Notes: generated by a model from the sequence alone, not told the origin. A stretch of 45,564 bases of DNA from Acidobacteriota bacterium (GCA_018268995.1 JAFDVL010000035.1:34239-79802); one strand, 5' to 3'; positions 16,835-25,345 are shown, numbered from the stretch's first letter. Made by a program: numbers and translations.

Positions 16835-17326
16835 ATGCCAACGAAAAAGGTCAGCCCTGGAATCACGCGCTTCGATCTTGACGATAAACGAATGCACGGC
16901 TATCGGGTTCGCATCGCACGCCAAAAACAAATCCACCTGAAGTTTTTTTCTGACAAAAAATCGGGCGGAAAAAGAAAAGCGTTTCAGTTAGCAAAAGCCT
17001 ATTACCAGGAACTGCTGGCCACCCTGCCAGCCAGCGCCGCCGGAAAAAATAAAATGAAGCCGAGTAATAAAACCGGTCAGGTGGGCGTGCATCTGGCGCA
17101 GGATAGAAGTACAAGATGGCCGAATTCCAGCACGCAAAGATATGTGGCTTCATGGATTGACTCAGATGGCTATCGGAAAACCATCGGGTTCAATCTTGAA
17201 AAATACGGGGCAGAACTGGCGTGGGAATACGCCTGCCTGGCGCGGACAAAAGAAATTGAGGACAGGCAGCAAGTTCTCAAGCTCTACGAAAAAACCAAAG
17301 GGAAAGAAAAGCGCAAAAATTTATGA
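16835..17326 (+). CDS. AP2-like domain protein (probable DNA-binding)
   Basis: A basic 163 aa protein, with no signal peptide, that appears to hold two AP2/ERF-like units. The first (about residues 8-63) has GYRVRIARQKQIHLKFFSD then GGKRKAFQLAKAYYQELLA; the second (about 80-145) has VGVHLA, RYVASWIDSDGYRKTIGF and YGAELAWEYACLAR. Three short strands followed by a helix, with Arg/Lys-rich strands, is the AP2 pattern known from plant regulators and from bacterial and phage proteins. I recall bacterial proteins with this two-unit layout, but none with a defined role. It follows the esterase gene by about 55 bases with a GAGGAACGAG ribosome region, so it may share its transcript. A regulatory role is inference. 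Confidence 0.65.
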   Translation: MPTKKVSPGITRFDLDDKRMHGYRVRIARQKQIHLKFFSDKKSGGKRKAFQLAKAYYQELLATLPASAAGKNKMKPSNKTGQVGVHLAQDRSTRWPNSSTQRYVASWIDSDGYRKTIGFNLEKYGAELAWEYACLARTKEIEDRQQVLKLYEKTKGKEKRKNL

Positions 17327-17442
17327 AGCGTTCCCTGTGCGCCAGTGCTGACGAATCGGCGAATGCTCGTGGTGCCTGACTATTGTGATCTACGTGTATC
17401 TGTGGCAATAATTCCGTCAACTTCTTTCGGAGAATAAAACAT

Positions 17443-18306
17443 ATGAACAACTCTTTCACTCGACGCGATTTACTCAAAGCTTCAGCGTATGCGGCTGCGG
17501 CTTTGCCTTTCATCAACCTGGCATCTGAGGCAGCGCCCCAAACTGCCGCTGCAACTGACCCGTGGCGCGGCCTGAAAATCGGCGTGGCCACGTACACCTT
17601 CCGCGAATGGCCCATTGAAGAAACCATCAAAGGCATTCAGCGGGTCGGCGTAAAATACATTTCCATCAAGAACGTCAAAAATCACATTGACATCTCGCAC
17701 ACGCCGGAAGAGCGCAAACGTCGCGCGCAAATGTTTCGGGATGCAGGGCTCGTACCGATGAGCGTCGGCAATGTGTCAATGCGCGGCACCGATGATGAGA
17801 TTCGCAAAGGCTTTGAATATGCCAAAGACGTGGGCGTCCCGACAATTGTTTGTGCGCCGCGCCGCGATGCAATTCCGCTGCTGGACAAGCTGGTCAAGGA
17901 ATTCGACATCAAGCTGGCGATTCACAATCACGGCCCCGAAGACAAAAACTATTTCCCTTCGCCCTATGACGCGATGGATTTGATTTCCAAATACGACAAG
18001 CGCATCGGCCTCTGCATTGATGTTGGTCACACTGCACGCGCGGGCGTTGATCCGGCAGCATCCATCATCAAATGCAAAGACCGTTTGTACGATGTTCACT
18101 TGAAAGACATCTCGGCGCTTGGCGACAGAAACACGCCGATTGAAGGCGGGCGCGGGATTTTGAACTTGACTGCGATCTTGAAAGCATTGCGTAAGATTAA
18201 CTATCAGGGATTGGCAGGCTACGAATACGAAAAAGACGGTAAAGACCCATTGGCAGGGTTGGCCGAAACCATCGGCTATACCAAAGGACTGTTAGCTAAC
18301 AGCTAG
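17443..18306 (+). CDS. Tat-exported sugar phosphate isomerase/epimerase family protein (TIM barrel)
   Basis: A 287 aa protein with a twin-arginine signal ([19 protein letters not shown]) that should export it folded to the periplasm. The mature part is an AP-endonuclease-2 type TIM barrel: [19 protein letters not shown], the strand [11 protein letters not shown], and [14 protein letters not shown], which carry the usual His and Asp metal ligands; [11 protein letters not shown] near the end supplies the last Glu. Such proteins isomerise or epimerise sugars, or act as part of keto-sugar pathways, and Tat-exported versions are common in Acidobacteria and Planctomycetes. It is co-directional with the AP2-like and esterase genes. 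The exact substrate is unknown. Confidence 0.88.
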   Translation: MNNSFTRRDLLKASAYAAAALPFINLASEAAPQTAAATDPWRGLKIGVATYTFREWPIEETIKGIQRVGVKYISIKNVKNHIDISHTPEERKRRAQMFRDAGLVPMSVGNVSMRGTDDEIRKGFEYAKDVGVPTIVCAPRRDAIPLLDKLVKEFDIKLAIHNHGPEDKNYFPSPYDAMDLISKYDKRIGLCIDVGHTARAGVDPAASIIKCKDRLYDVHLKDISALGDRNTPIEGGRGILNLTAILKALRKINYQGLAGYEYEKDGKDPLAGLAETIGYTKGLLANS

Positions 18307-18316
18307 GCCTAAAAAT

Positions 18317-18424
18317 GTAGTGCAAACATCCTGTTTGCAGCTCCGCAAGAATGCTTCAAGGAGCTGGAAGCAGGATGTTTGCACCACATCTTGAGAGGCG
18401 CTGCAAACAGGATGTTTGCAGTAC
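18317..18424. repeat. three-arm repeat element, family B copy 2
   Basis: Arm 1 (18317-18344) has foot GTAG, stem TGCAAAC/GTTTGCA and loop ATCCT. Arm 2 (18360-18387, inverted) has foot GTGG and a decayed stem but keeps the loop; arms 1 and 2 match over about 25 of 28 bases, including CAGCTCC/GGAGCTG. Arm 3 (18402-18424, inverted) has foot GTAC and the same stem and loop as arm 1. The rest of the 18307-18685 gap holds a T-rich stretch near 18600 and the promoter at 18641-18649. Confidence 0.92.
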
Positions 18425-18640
18425 ATCTTTTTCAGATGCTGCTGTTACTGAACGTAAATTCAGGGCGATTAAAATGCCCTATTGGCTGAGAACGCTGCTT
18501 GCTTTCACTCTGGTTTATTTAGTTTTTCACCTCCCCCATCTTCCCCTTCCACTACCATAAGCGAAATTAAAAAGGGAAAACTTGAACCCGGAAAATATTT
18601 TTTTATTTTTTTACTTTGCCCATTGCAGAAAAAATTTTAG

Positions 18641-18649
18641 TGCTATAAT
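18641..18649 (+). promoter_or_regulatory. extended -10 promoter of the ECF sigma / kinase operon
   Basis: TGC followed by TATAAT (18644-18649) is a perfect extended -10 element 36 bases before the sigma-factor ATG. A TTGCAG at 18623-18628 is a possible but closely spaced -35. The downstream CCGC and GCTTTCGCT resemble the sequence after the promoter at 8378-8386. This is a housekeeping-type promoter, not an ECF one, so the operon is not obviously self-activated here. Confidence 0.6.
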
Positions 18650-18685
18650 CCGCCCCGCTTTCGCTCAGCCAGGAGATAAACGTGT

Positions 18686-19270
18686 ATGACAGCAGTGCAA
18701 CAATCCAAAACGCAATTGCGTGAAGTCCAATCTCATGAGGTTACACAGTTACTTTCGGCTTGGAGTGGAGGCGATCAAACCGCTCTCAATGAACTCATGC
18801 CCATCGTCTACAAAGACCTGCGCCGTCTCGCGCATCACTACATGCGGCGCGAGAATCACGGGCATACACTCCAGACCACCGCGCTCGTCAACGAAGCCTA
18901 TTTACGCCTGGCCAAAGGCAAAGCCGTAGATTGGCAGGATCGTACGCATTTCTTTGCCGTGTGTGCGCTGGTGATGCGCCGCATCCTGATTGACGTGGCA
19001 AAACGCAAACATCTGCAACACGTCGAATTTGAAGAAGCGCTGTCGCTGGCCGAAGAACGCGACGGCAGCCTGATTGCGCTCAATGATGCGTTGGAGCAAC
19101 TCTCACAAGTTGATCCGCGCAAAGCGCAAGTCGTCGAGCTACGATACTTCGGTGGATTAAGCGTGCAGGAAACCGCGACAGTGCTGAAAGTCGGGCCAGA
19201 TACGGTGATGCGGGATTGGCGTTTGGCCAAACTCTATTTGCAACGCGAACTCAATAACAAAAGTCATTAA
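18686..19270 (+). CDS. ECF-type RNA polymerase sigma factor (TIGR02999 family)
   Basis: A 194 aa sigma factor of the acidobacterial/planctomycete ECF subgroup. Region 2 spans about residues 15-90, with DLRRLAHHYMRRE, LVNEAYLRL and THFFAVCALVMRRILIDVA typical of TIGR02999. Region 4 (about 130-190) has RKAQVVELRYFGGLSVQETA, the -35-binding helix-turn-helix. No anti-sigma gene follows; instead a Ser/Thr kinase-TPR gene starts 36 bases after the stop, the usual partner for this subgroup, where phosphorylation probably controls sigma activity. AGGAG at 18671-18675 gives a ribosome site ten bases before the ATG, and an extended -10 promoter lies upstream. Confidence 0.93.
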   Translation: MTAVQQSKTQLREVQSHEVTQLLSAWSGGDQTALNELMPIVYKDLRRLAHHYMRRENHGHTLQTTALVNEAYLRLAKGKAVDWQDRTHFFAVCALVMRRILIDVAKRKHLQHVEFEEALSLAEERDGSLIALNDALEQLSQVDPRKAQVVELRYFGGLSVQETATVLKVGPDTVMRDWRLAKLYLQRELNNKSH

Positions 19271-19306
19271 TTTCGCGCGCATTTTGCACCGCAATTCGCA
19301 GCCCGT

Positions 19307-22216
19307 ATGAGTTCAAAACACTGGCAACAAATTGAGCCATTACTGAACGAGGCGCTCAACCTGCCGCCCGACCAGCGCGATGCCTTTTTGCAGCAAGCCT
19401 GCAACGGGGATCAATCGCTGCGGCAGGAAATCGAATCTTTACTGGAAGAAGACGAGCGCCTCAATTCCTTTCTGGAAACACCTGTCCTGTCGCTGCCGGA
19501 TGAAATTAAGCAACTGGCAACGGACGATGAAACGGAATCTTCGCTCACCACACAGCCGTTCATCGGTCAACAACTTGGCAAATACAAAATCATCTCGTTG
19601 CTCGGCAAAGGCGGCATGGGCGAAGTGTATTTGGCTCACGATCCTGAGTTAGACCGCAAAGTCGCGATTAAATTGCTGCCGCCGAGCATTGCGCACGATC
19701 CTGAACAAATTGCACGCTTCAAGCGCGAAGCGCGAATGGTGGCAAGGCTCAACAATCATCCCAACATTGCCATCATTCACGATCTGGAACTGAATGACAC
19801 GACGCCCTTCCTTGTGCTGGAGTACGTCCCCGGCCCGACGCTGGCCGAGCGATTGCAAGGCGGCAGAATGCCGTTGGCCGAGGCATTGCCGATCTTTCAG
19901 CAAATCGCAGCGGCTCTGGTCGAAGCCCAAAAACAAGGCATCATTCACCGCGACCTGAAACCCGCCAACATCAAAATCGCGCCCGGCGAACGCGTCAAAG
20001 TTCTGGATTTTGGTTTAGCAAAAATCCTGCATCAGGAAGCAACGGCGGAATTGGCAGAAACCTCCCAACAGCTTCAAACAACACGCTCGTACTGGACGAC
20101 CGAGCGACACATCATCAGCGGAACAGTTCCATACATGAGTCCAGAGCAAACCTATGGACTGCCGTTAGATCAACGGACAGACATTTGGGCGTTTGGTTGC
20201 ATTTTGTTTGAGGCGCTAACGGGGCAGCGACCATTTCAGGGCACAGACACGATTGATTTGTTTCATGCGATTCGCTCCATTGAACCGGCGTGGCAACGAC
20301 TCCCAGAAAACATACCACCCGCGATTCGTAATTTACTCCAGCAGTGTTTGCAAAAAGATTCCCAACAACGATTGATCACTGCGAACGACGCCCAATTGAC
20401 GCTATCGCAGGCGATTGGCGAGACACCTTCACCTGATTTTCTACGTCAACTCAAACGCAGAAAAAAAGTTCTCGGACTGGTTGCAATGGCCTTAATTGTC
20501 CTGGCTTTGGGATTTGTTTTCCGCGCGCAAATTCGGCATGGGCTGGGTTCATTAACACAAGTGAAAAGTCTGCCCACTGAACCGCTGGCACTGGAAAAAA
20601 CATTGGTGGTGTTGCCCTTCAAAGAAGAAGGTGCGGCGGAAACCCAAGTGGGAACCGGCTTAGCCAAATCCCTGCAAGACCTGTTGTCTTTCATCCCGGA
20701 ATTGCACGTCCTGCCGACAGCCAGAGCCGCGCAAATCAACCTTGCCGATGCAGACCCAGCGCGGTTGCTAAAAGCGCTCGGCGTGAATCTGTTGCTTGCG
20801 GGCGAAGTCAAACACGAAGGCGATAAGGTTAGCATCAAGTATTGGGTGCAAAATAATCAAAACCGAATTCTGAGCGATTCGGTTGAAGGGAACAGTTCAG
20901 AGTACGCAAGAATGCAAACGGCATTAGTCGCCAAAGTTGCCAGTGCGCTGAAAGTCAGCGTAATTCGTCCGCCGTCTGTCGTGTCTTTCAAAGAACAAGC
21001 TTCCGAAGAACAATATTTGACTGCGCTCAATGCCTTACAAAGCGATTTGACCAGTGAAGTAATCAAGCCGGTCATCAAAACTCTAAACAACCTGCTTCAG
21101 AAAGAAGGCGATTCCGCCCGCATCCTCGCCGCGTTGTCACAAGCGCATTTTCAGCTGGCTCTATTGACAAATGATTCAAACGCCGCCGAGCAAGCCATCA
21201 CGTTCGCTGGAAAGGCAATCAGCGCAGACCCACAAGCCACTGAATCACTGCTTGTCAGCGGGCAGGCGTTGTACTTCCTCGAAAAATATGACGAAGCGAT
21301 TCAATCTTTTCAGAAAGCACGCCAACAACAACCAAGCAACATAGACGCGATTTTAGGCGTGGCCAGAGCCTATGAAGATCAAGGCCGATTGAAAGAAGCC
21401 GAAGAACAGTACAACGCCGCTGTCACCTTGTGGCCGATCTATTGGGGTGGCTACAACGAACGGGGCGCTTTTTATTTTGCGCAAGGGCAATTTGAACGCG
21501 CGCGTAAGGAATGGGAACAGGTCATCAACCTGAATCCTGACGGGCCAAGCGGCTTTGTAAACGTCGGGAATGCGTACTTCAAACTTGGGGATTATCCAAA
21601 AGCTGAATACTACTTTCGCTTGGCTTTGGAAAAGAAAGCAACGGAGAAGGAAACGACTGAAGATGCTTACACGGGCTGGGGCGCGGCACAGCTTTACCAA
21701 AGACAATTTGAGGCGGCGGCGAAAAGTTTTCAGGCCGGGCTGACAATCAACGAAAAATCTCCCCTGCTGCGAACGAAGCTGGGCGATGCACTTAGGCAAA
21801 TTCCAGGCAAAGCGGAAGAGGCATTAGGCGAATACCAAAAAGCGCTTGCCTTCCTGCGGCAAAGCCAACCAGGGCCATTAGGTCTGGCACAAATCGCCGA
21901 AATTCATGCCAAACGGAGTAAACTGCTAGGCGATACAGGTCAGCCAAAGATTGCCGATACCAAAAATGCAGATTACTTTATCCGTCTGGCGCTGAAAAAA
22001 GAGGCAACGGACAATGAAGTTCTGGCCAGCGCAATGCTGGTTTATGAGCTGATCGGCAATGAATCACAAGCATTAACCTATGCAGAATTGGCCCTGAAAC
22101 ATGGCTATAGTTTGACAGAGATTGAGCATACGCCTGAGTTACAACCGCTGACGCTGAATTCGCGCTATGCAACGATGATTGAGCCTTTTAAGAAAGCACA
22201 GAATCAGGCTCGTTAA
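19307..22216 (+). CDS. membrane Ser/Thr protein kinase with TPR sensor domain
   Basis: A 969 aa Hanks-type kinase. The catalytic domain (about residues 93-370) has GKGGMGEVYLA (100-110), Lys122 in VAIKLL, HRDLKPANI (214-222), DFG at 234-236, and the GTVPYMSPEQ segment, so all key residues are present. One membrane helix (about 388-405) follows. The outer part has a FlgO/TolB-like alpha/beta module (about 430-520), then a TPR array (about 600-930) with repeats such as YFKLGDYPKAEYYFRLALE. The N-terminal 90 residues resemble the short helical leader seen in kinases next to TIGR02999 sigma factors. It probably senses an envelope signal through the TPR region and controls the preceding sigma factor. 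Confidence 0.93.
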   Translation: MSSKHWQQIEPLLNEALNLPPDQRDAFLQQACNGDQSLRQEIESLLEEDERLNSFLETPVLSLPDEIKQLATDDETESSLTTQPFIGQQLGKYKIISLLGKGGMGEVYLAHDPELDRKVAIKLLPPSIAHDPEQIARFKREARMVARLNNHPNIAIIHDLELNDTTPFLVLEYVPGPTLAERLQGGRMPLAEALPIFQQIAAALVEAQKQGIIHRDLKPANIKIAPGERVKVLDFGLAKILHQEATAELAETSQQLQTTRSYWTTERHIISGTVPYMSPEQTYGLPLDQRTDIWAFGCILFEALTGQRPFQGTDTIDLFHAIRSIEPAWQRLPENIPPAIRNLLQQCLQKDSQQRLITANDAQLTLSQAIGETPSPDFLRQLKRRKKVLGLVAMALIVLALGFVFRAQIRHGLGSLTQVKSLPTEPLALEKTLVVLPFKEEGAAETQVGTGLAKSLQDLLSFIPELHVLPTARAAQINLADADPARLLKALGVNLLLAGEVKHEGDKVSIKYWVQNNQNRILSDSVEGNSSEYARMQTALVAKVASALKVSVIRPPSVVSFKEQASEEQYLTALNALQSDLTSEVIKPVIKTLNNLLQKEGDSARILAALSQAHFQLALLTNDSNAAEQAITFAGKAISADPQATESLLVSGQALYFLEKYDEAIQSFQKARQQQPSNIDAILGVARAYEDQGRLKEAEEQYNAAVTLWPIYWGGYNERGAFYFAQGQFERARKEWEQVINLNPDGPSGFVNVGNAYFKLGDYPKAEYYFRLALEKKATEKETTEDAYTGWGAAQLYQRQFEAAAKSFQAGLTINEKSPLLRTKLGDALRQIPGKAEEALGEYQKALAFLRQSQPGPLGLAQIAEIHAKRSKLLGDTGQPKIADTKNADYFIRLALKKEATDNEVLASAMLVYELIGNESQALTYAELALKHGYSLTEIEHTPELQPLTLNSRYATMIEPFKKAQNQAR

Positions 22217-22242
22217 ATGAGGATGGAAATTCCCAGGCAGAG

Positions 22243-22326
22243 CAACAAACAAGATGTTTGTTGTACAGGTACGGCGAAGGCGTAGCGCAAACATTCTGTT
22301 TGCGTCTCCAATTAAATTTGCACTAC
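22243..22326. repeat. repeat element, family B copy 3 (two arms and a half arm)
   Basis: Arm 1 (22244-22266, minus orientation) has foot GTAC, stem AACAAAC/GTTTGTT, loop ATCTT. Arm 2 (22282-22304) has foot GTAG, stem CGCAAAC/GTTTGCG, loop ATTCT. A half arm TTTGCACTAC at about 22317-22326 is the foot-proximal remains of a third. It starts 27 bases after the kinase stop and ends before the ribosome site of the next gene. Confidence 0.88.
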
Positions 22327-22390
22327 AGATAAGGTCCAAGAAAATAAACTGACGGGCAGATTGTCTGTTATACATTTGAGGAAAAACCGA

Positions 22391-22849
22391 ATGGAAAGAA
22401 TTATCAAAGTTACGCTTCACAAAGATTCCGATGGCAATTATTCATTAAGTCCAAATCCGCTGACCACGCTGGTTTCGGTGATTGATGAGGATGGCGAGCC
22501 AGTCAATGTCCGCTGGGTTTTAGCTGAAGACCCCGGCAATCCGGGCTTTCCGAACAACGCACGCAAATTGACGGCCAGCTTTGATGCGATTCCCACGCCA
22601 TTTACAGTGACCTCCGGGAATGAACCGCTGCCCAATCAGGAAAACTATATTACGGCTTCGCTTGGCGTTGGCGCAGATGTCTCCACCGCCAATGTTCAGG
22701 ACAGTTCCGTCGGCGGAGACCTCAACGATTCCCAGCTTTACAAATACACTATTGTGGTCGAAACCAACGACAATCAGCAGGTCGTGCTAGACCCGAACAT
22801 TCGGGTCAGACGCCGCAGAGTCACCAAAGACACCATTCTTGGCTATTAG
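22391..22849 (+). CDS. hypothetical protein downstream of the kinase
   Basis: A protein of 152 aa with no signal peptide or membrane segment. The open frame extends upstream to 22361, but GAGGA at 22378-22382 lies eight bases before the ATG at 22391 (MERIIKVTLHKDSDG), which I take as the start. It is rich in beta-forming sequence and ends LYKYTIVVETNDNQQVVLD, then a basic RVRRRRVTK. The overall look is of a beta-sandwich (Ig-like) fold. I do not recognise the family. The following gene encodes a protein with a similar end pattern (SYRYSLLVTTPDGYFLS), suggesting two related folds. Position after the sigma/kinase pair suggests a target or accessory of that signalling system, which is inference. 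Confidence 0.72.
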   Translation: MERIIKVTLHKDSDGNYSLSPNPLTTLVSVIDEDGEPVNVRWVLAEDPGNPGFPNNARKLTASFDAIPTPFTVTSGNEPLPNQENYITASLGVGADVSTANVQDSSVGGDLNDSQLYKYTIVVETNDNQQVVLDPNIRVRRRRVTKDTILGY

Positions 22850-22910
22850 GCAAAACAACCTCTCACTTGCGCACAATACAGTTGCGCCCAATTCAAAAAG
22901 GAATTTATTC

Positions 22911-23387
22911 ATGGCAACCGACCAAGATGCAGCCCAACAGTCTTCGCAAGTCGAACGACTCCGCAAAGAAATTCTTTCGCTCAGGTTTGATGAAATCCAG
23001 CAACTGGTTTACAACCTTCCACCGCGCCCACCAGCCAAATTGGTAACGGTTACGGTCGGGCGCGACCCGCAGGACTCCAAGAAAAAAATCCTGAAGGTGA
23101 AGCAGGAAGCAGACAAGATCATGCCGAATGAGCAATTGGCCTGGACGTGTCCTGATGGACGATTGGAGGTTCGCTTCAGTCGCAAACTGAACCCATTTGG
23201 AGGCGATGCGTACGAAGTAGCGCGCGGCGGCAAAGTTTTTTCGGGGATTCCAGTCAAACGAAACTCAAAAGAACAAAGTTATAGATACAGTTTGCTGGTC
23301 ACCACGCCTGATGGCTATTTCCTGTCTAAAGAGGTGGACATCATTGTGACAGCAACACCAAAGCAAACCGCCAAAAGTAAAAAGTGA
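22911..23387 (+). CDS. hypothetical protein, second small gene after the kinase
   Basis: A 158 aa soluble protein from the ATG at 22911 (MATDQDAAQQSSQVERL); the frame is open to 22839, but an AAGGAA ribosome site at 22898-22903 favours the later start. The N-terminal 45 residues look helical (SQVERLRKEILSLRFDEIQQLV), followed by a Pro-rich linker (PPRPPAK) and a beta-rich domain (about 50-145) with LAWTCPDGRLEVRFS and SYRYSLLVTTPDGYFL. Lys-rich at the C-terminus. No family recognised. Its beta domain resembles the previous protein in ending with a Tyr-x-Tyr strand, an Asp-Gly or Asp-Asn turn, and a final hydrophobic strand. Likely co-transcribed with the kinase. Confidence 0.72.
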   Translation: MATDQDAAQQSSQVERLRKEILSLRFDEIQQLVYNLPPRPPAKLVTVTVGRDPQDSKKKILKVKQEADKIMPNEQLAWTCPDGRLEVRFSRKLNPFGGDAYEVARGGKVFSGIPVKRNSKEQSYRYSLLVTTPDGYFLSKEVDIIVTATPKQTAKSKK

Positions 23388-23400
23388 AAGGCTCTAACAG

Positions 23401-24690
23401 ATGAGAATGAAACTCCTGCTCCCCCTTCTCGTCCTCTCGTTTTTTCACGCATACGGGCAAGAAAACAAACCCACCACACAACCCAAAATCATCGCCATCA
23501 AAGCTGGGCGATTGATTGATGGCATCAGCAACACGGTCATCAGCAACGCGTTCATCATTATCGAAGGCGAAAAAATTGTCGCGGTTGGCCCGGATGTAAA
23601 AGTCCCCGCAGGTGCCGAAGTCATTGACCTGAAAAACGCAACGGTGATGCCCGGCCTGATTGATTGCCATACGCACATTACAGGGCAGCCAAATAATTTT
23701 TATGATGACATCTTTCGCCGCTCCCCGATTGATGATGCGGTGACGGCACATATTTACGCCAAACGGACATTAGAAGCCGGGTTCACTACCGTGCGTGTTT
23801 TAGGCGCGCGTGATTACGTGGACATCGCGCTTCGCAATGCGATCAATCGCGGAGACATTGTTGGCCCACGTTTGATTTGCGCAGGGCTAGCGATTGGCGC
23901 AACGGGCGGGCACGGCGATCTGAACGGATTTTCGCCCTATCTCAACTTCAATAACTTCTCGAATATCGCCAATGGCACAGACGAAATTCGCAAGCTGGTT
24001 CGCACCAACATCAAGTACGGAGCCGATGTCATCAAGATGATCGCGACCGCAGGCGTGTTGTCAGAAGAAGAATCCGTCGGCGCGCCGCAATACATGCTGG
24101 AAGAAATGAAGGCGATGGTCGAAGAAGCCGCAATGTGGGGCAAGAAAGTTGCCGCGCATGCACACGGAACCGAAGGCATCAAGCGCGCAACGATGGCGGG
24201 CGTCGCCTCCATTGATCACGGCTCTTTTCTGGATGACGAAGCGATTCGCTTGATGAAAGAAAAAGGCACCTACCTCGTCGCCGATATTTACAACGACGAT
24301 TACATCCTGGCCGAATTTGCCAAGCTGGGCTACCCCGAAAAGATCATTGAGAAAGAACGCAAGGTCGGACGCACGCAGCGAGAAAGCTTTCAGCGCGCCG
24401 TCAAAGCAGGCGTCAAAATCGCTTTCGGCACCGACGCAGGCGTCTATCCGCACGGCTGGAACGGCAAGCAATTTGCCCACATGGTTCGCTGGGGCCAAAC
24501 ACCGATGGAGGCAATTAAAGCCGCCACAGTAAATGCCGCCGATTTGCTGAGTTGGAGTGATCGCGTCGGCTCAATTACAGTTGGCAAACTCGCCGACATC
24601 ATCGCCGTGGATGGCGATCCGCTGAAAGACATCACGGAAATGGAAAAAGTAAAATTCGTGATGAAGGGCGGCGTGGTCTACAAAAAGTAA
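23401..24690 (+). CDS. secreted amidohydrolase family protein
   Basis: A 429 aa metal-dependent hydrolase of the imidazolonepropionase/Xaa-Pro dipeptidase-like group. A signal peptide spans residues 1-20. The metal motif HTH (His90 and His92 in GLIDCHTHI) is followed by a Lys in VIKMIATAGV that may be the carboxylated bridging residue, then AAHAHG, SIDHGS and FGTDAGVYPHG, which supply the remaining His and Asp ligands. Relatives cleave amide or peptide bonds, often with broad specificity, so I do not name the substrate. It starts 13 bases after the preceding small gene, so it may be the last gene of the sigma/kinase transcript; an alternative ATG lies two codons in. Confidence 0.9.
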   Translation: MRMKLLLPLLVLSFFHAYGQENKPTTQPKIIAIKAGRLIDGISNTVISNAFIIIEGEKIVAVGPDVKVPAGAEVIDLKNATVMPGLIDCHTHITGQPNNFYDDIFRRSPIDDAVTAHIYAKRTLEAGFTTVRVLGARDYVDIALRNAINRGDIVGPRLICAGLAIGATGGHGDLNGFSPYLNFNNFSNIANGTDEIRKLVRTNIKYGADVIKMIATAGVLSEEESVGAPQYMLEEMKAMVEEAAMWGKKVAAHAHGTEGIKRATMAGVASIDHGSFLDDEAIRLMKEKGTYLVADIYNDDYILAEFAKLGYPEKIIEKERKVGRTQRESFQRAVKAGVKIAFGTDAGVYPHGWNGKQFAHMVRWGQTPMEAIKAATVNAADLLSWSDRVGSITVGKLADIIAVDGDPLKDITEMEKVKFVMKGGVVYKK

Positions 24691-24710
24691 GTCGTGTGAA
24701 AGGTCGTTAT

Positions 24711-25322
24711 CTATGCGAGAGGTCGCAAATGCGGATGTGGCGGAGTCTCACCAAAACGTACCTGTTCGTAAATTTCCTGCAACGTTAACGCGCAATCTAA
24801 CGAGACCAGTTGTACTACATCGGCCAGTTGATTGTATTCCGTTTGTAGCCAACGTCCATCAGCTTGTTTGAGGTAATGCGTAACGTGGGGACGATGTTGG
24901 GCAATCAGCAGGTACTCGCAGAAGCTTGGAATAGATTTGTAGTAGCTGAATTTATCGCCGCGATCATATGCTTCGGTCGAATCAGAGAGAACTTCGATAA
25001 TCAATTGCGGATTGACGAGCGTGCGAATGCCACCGATTTTTTCATATTGCGCTTCGCCACATAATGCTGACAAATCGCCATACCGATAGGGAGGCAGGCT
25101 TGGCACCATGATGCGCGTGTTTGCCAGATAGACTCGACAAGGCTTGCCTTCCAATTGCAAGCGAAGGCGCAGATGAAGATTGCTTTCGATTTGATCGTGG
25201 TCGGGGTCAACACCGCTCATATCGAAGATTTCGCCATCCCAATATTCGAGCCGCGCGTCTGATTTACGCTCCAAATCAAAATATTCTTCTAATGTATATT
25301 TGCGTTTTGGTACTGCGCTCAT
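24711..25322 (-). CDS. Uma2 family endonuclease-like protein (DUF820)
   Basis: A 203 aa protein of the Uma2/DUF820 family, a PD-(D/E)xK nuclease-like fold frequent in cyanobacteria and other bacteria with many paralogues. The start YTLEEYFDLERKSD and ARLEYWDGEIFDMSG are the standard opening. The putative active-site residues lie in YRYGDLS (Asp) and LIIEVLS (Glu), followed by DRGDKFSYYKSIPS and EYLLI. Nuclease activity is assumed from the fold and is little tested. It is a single gene on the minus strand between the amidohydrolase and DUF1501 genes, with only about 20 bases on each side, and shows no link in function to either. Confidence 0.9.
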   Translation of the reverse strand: MSAVPKRKYTLEEYFDLERKSDARLEYWDGEIFDMSGVDPDHDQIESNLHLRLRLQLEGKPCRVYLANTRIMVPSLPPYRYGDLSALCGEAQYEKIGGIRTLVNPQLIIEVLSDSTEAYDRGDKFSYYKSIPSFCEYLLIAQHRPHVTHYLKQADGRWLQTEYNQLADVVQLVSLDCALTLQEIYEQVRFGETPPHPHLRPLA

Positions 25323-25345
25323 AAAGATTCTTTTGCCTCCGACGC

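Noticed and set aside
18474..18560. 28-codon hydrophobic frame ending in a Leu/Pro-rich tail
   Set aside because: No ribosome site was found, and it is too short and low in complexity to support as a gene.
11451..22326. CRISPR array made of the recurring CAAACATCCTGTTTG units
   Set aside because: Units are palindromic, irregularly spaced over many kilobases, alternate in orientation and have no spacers or cas genes.
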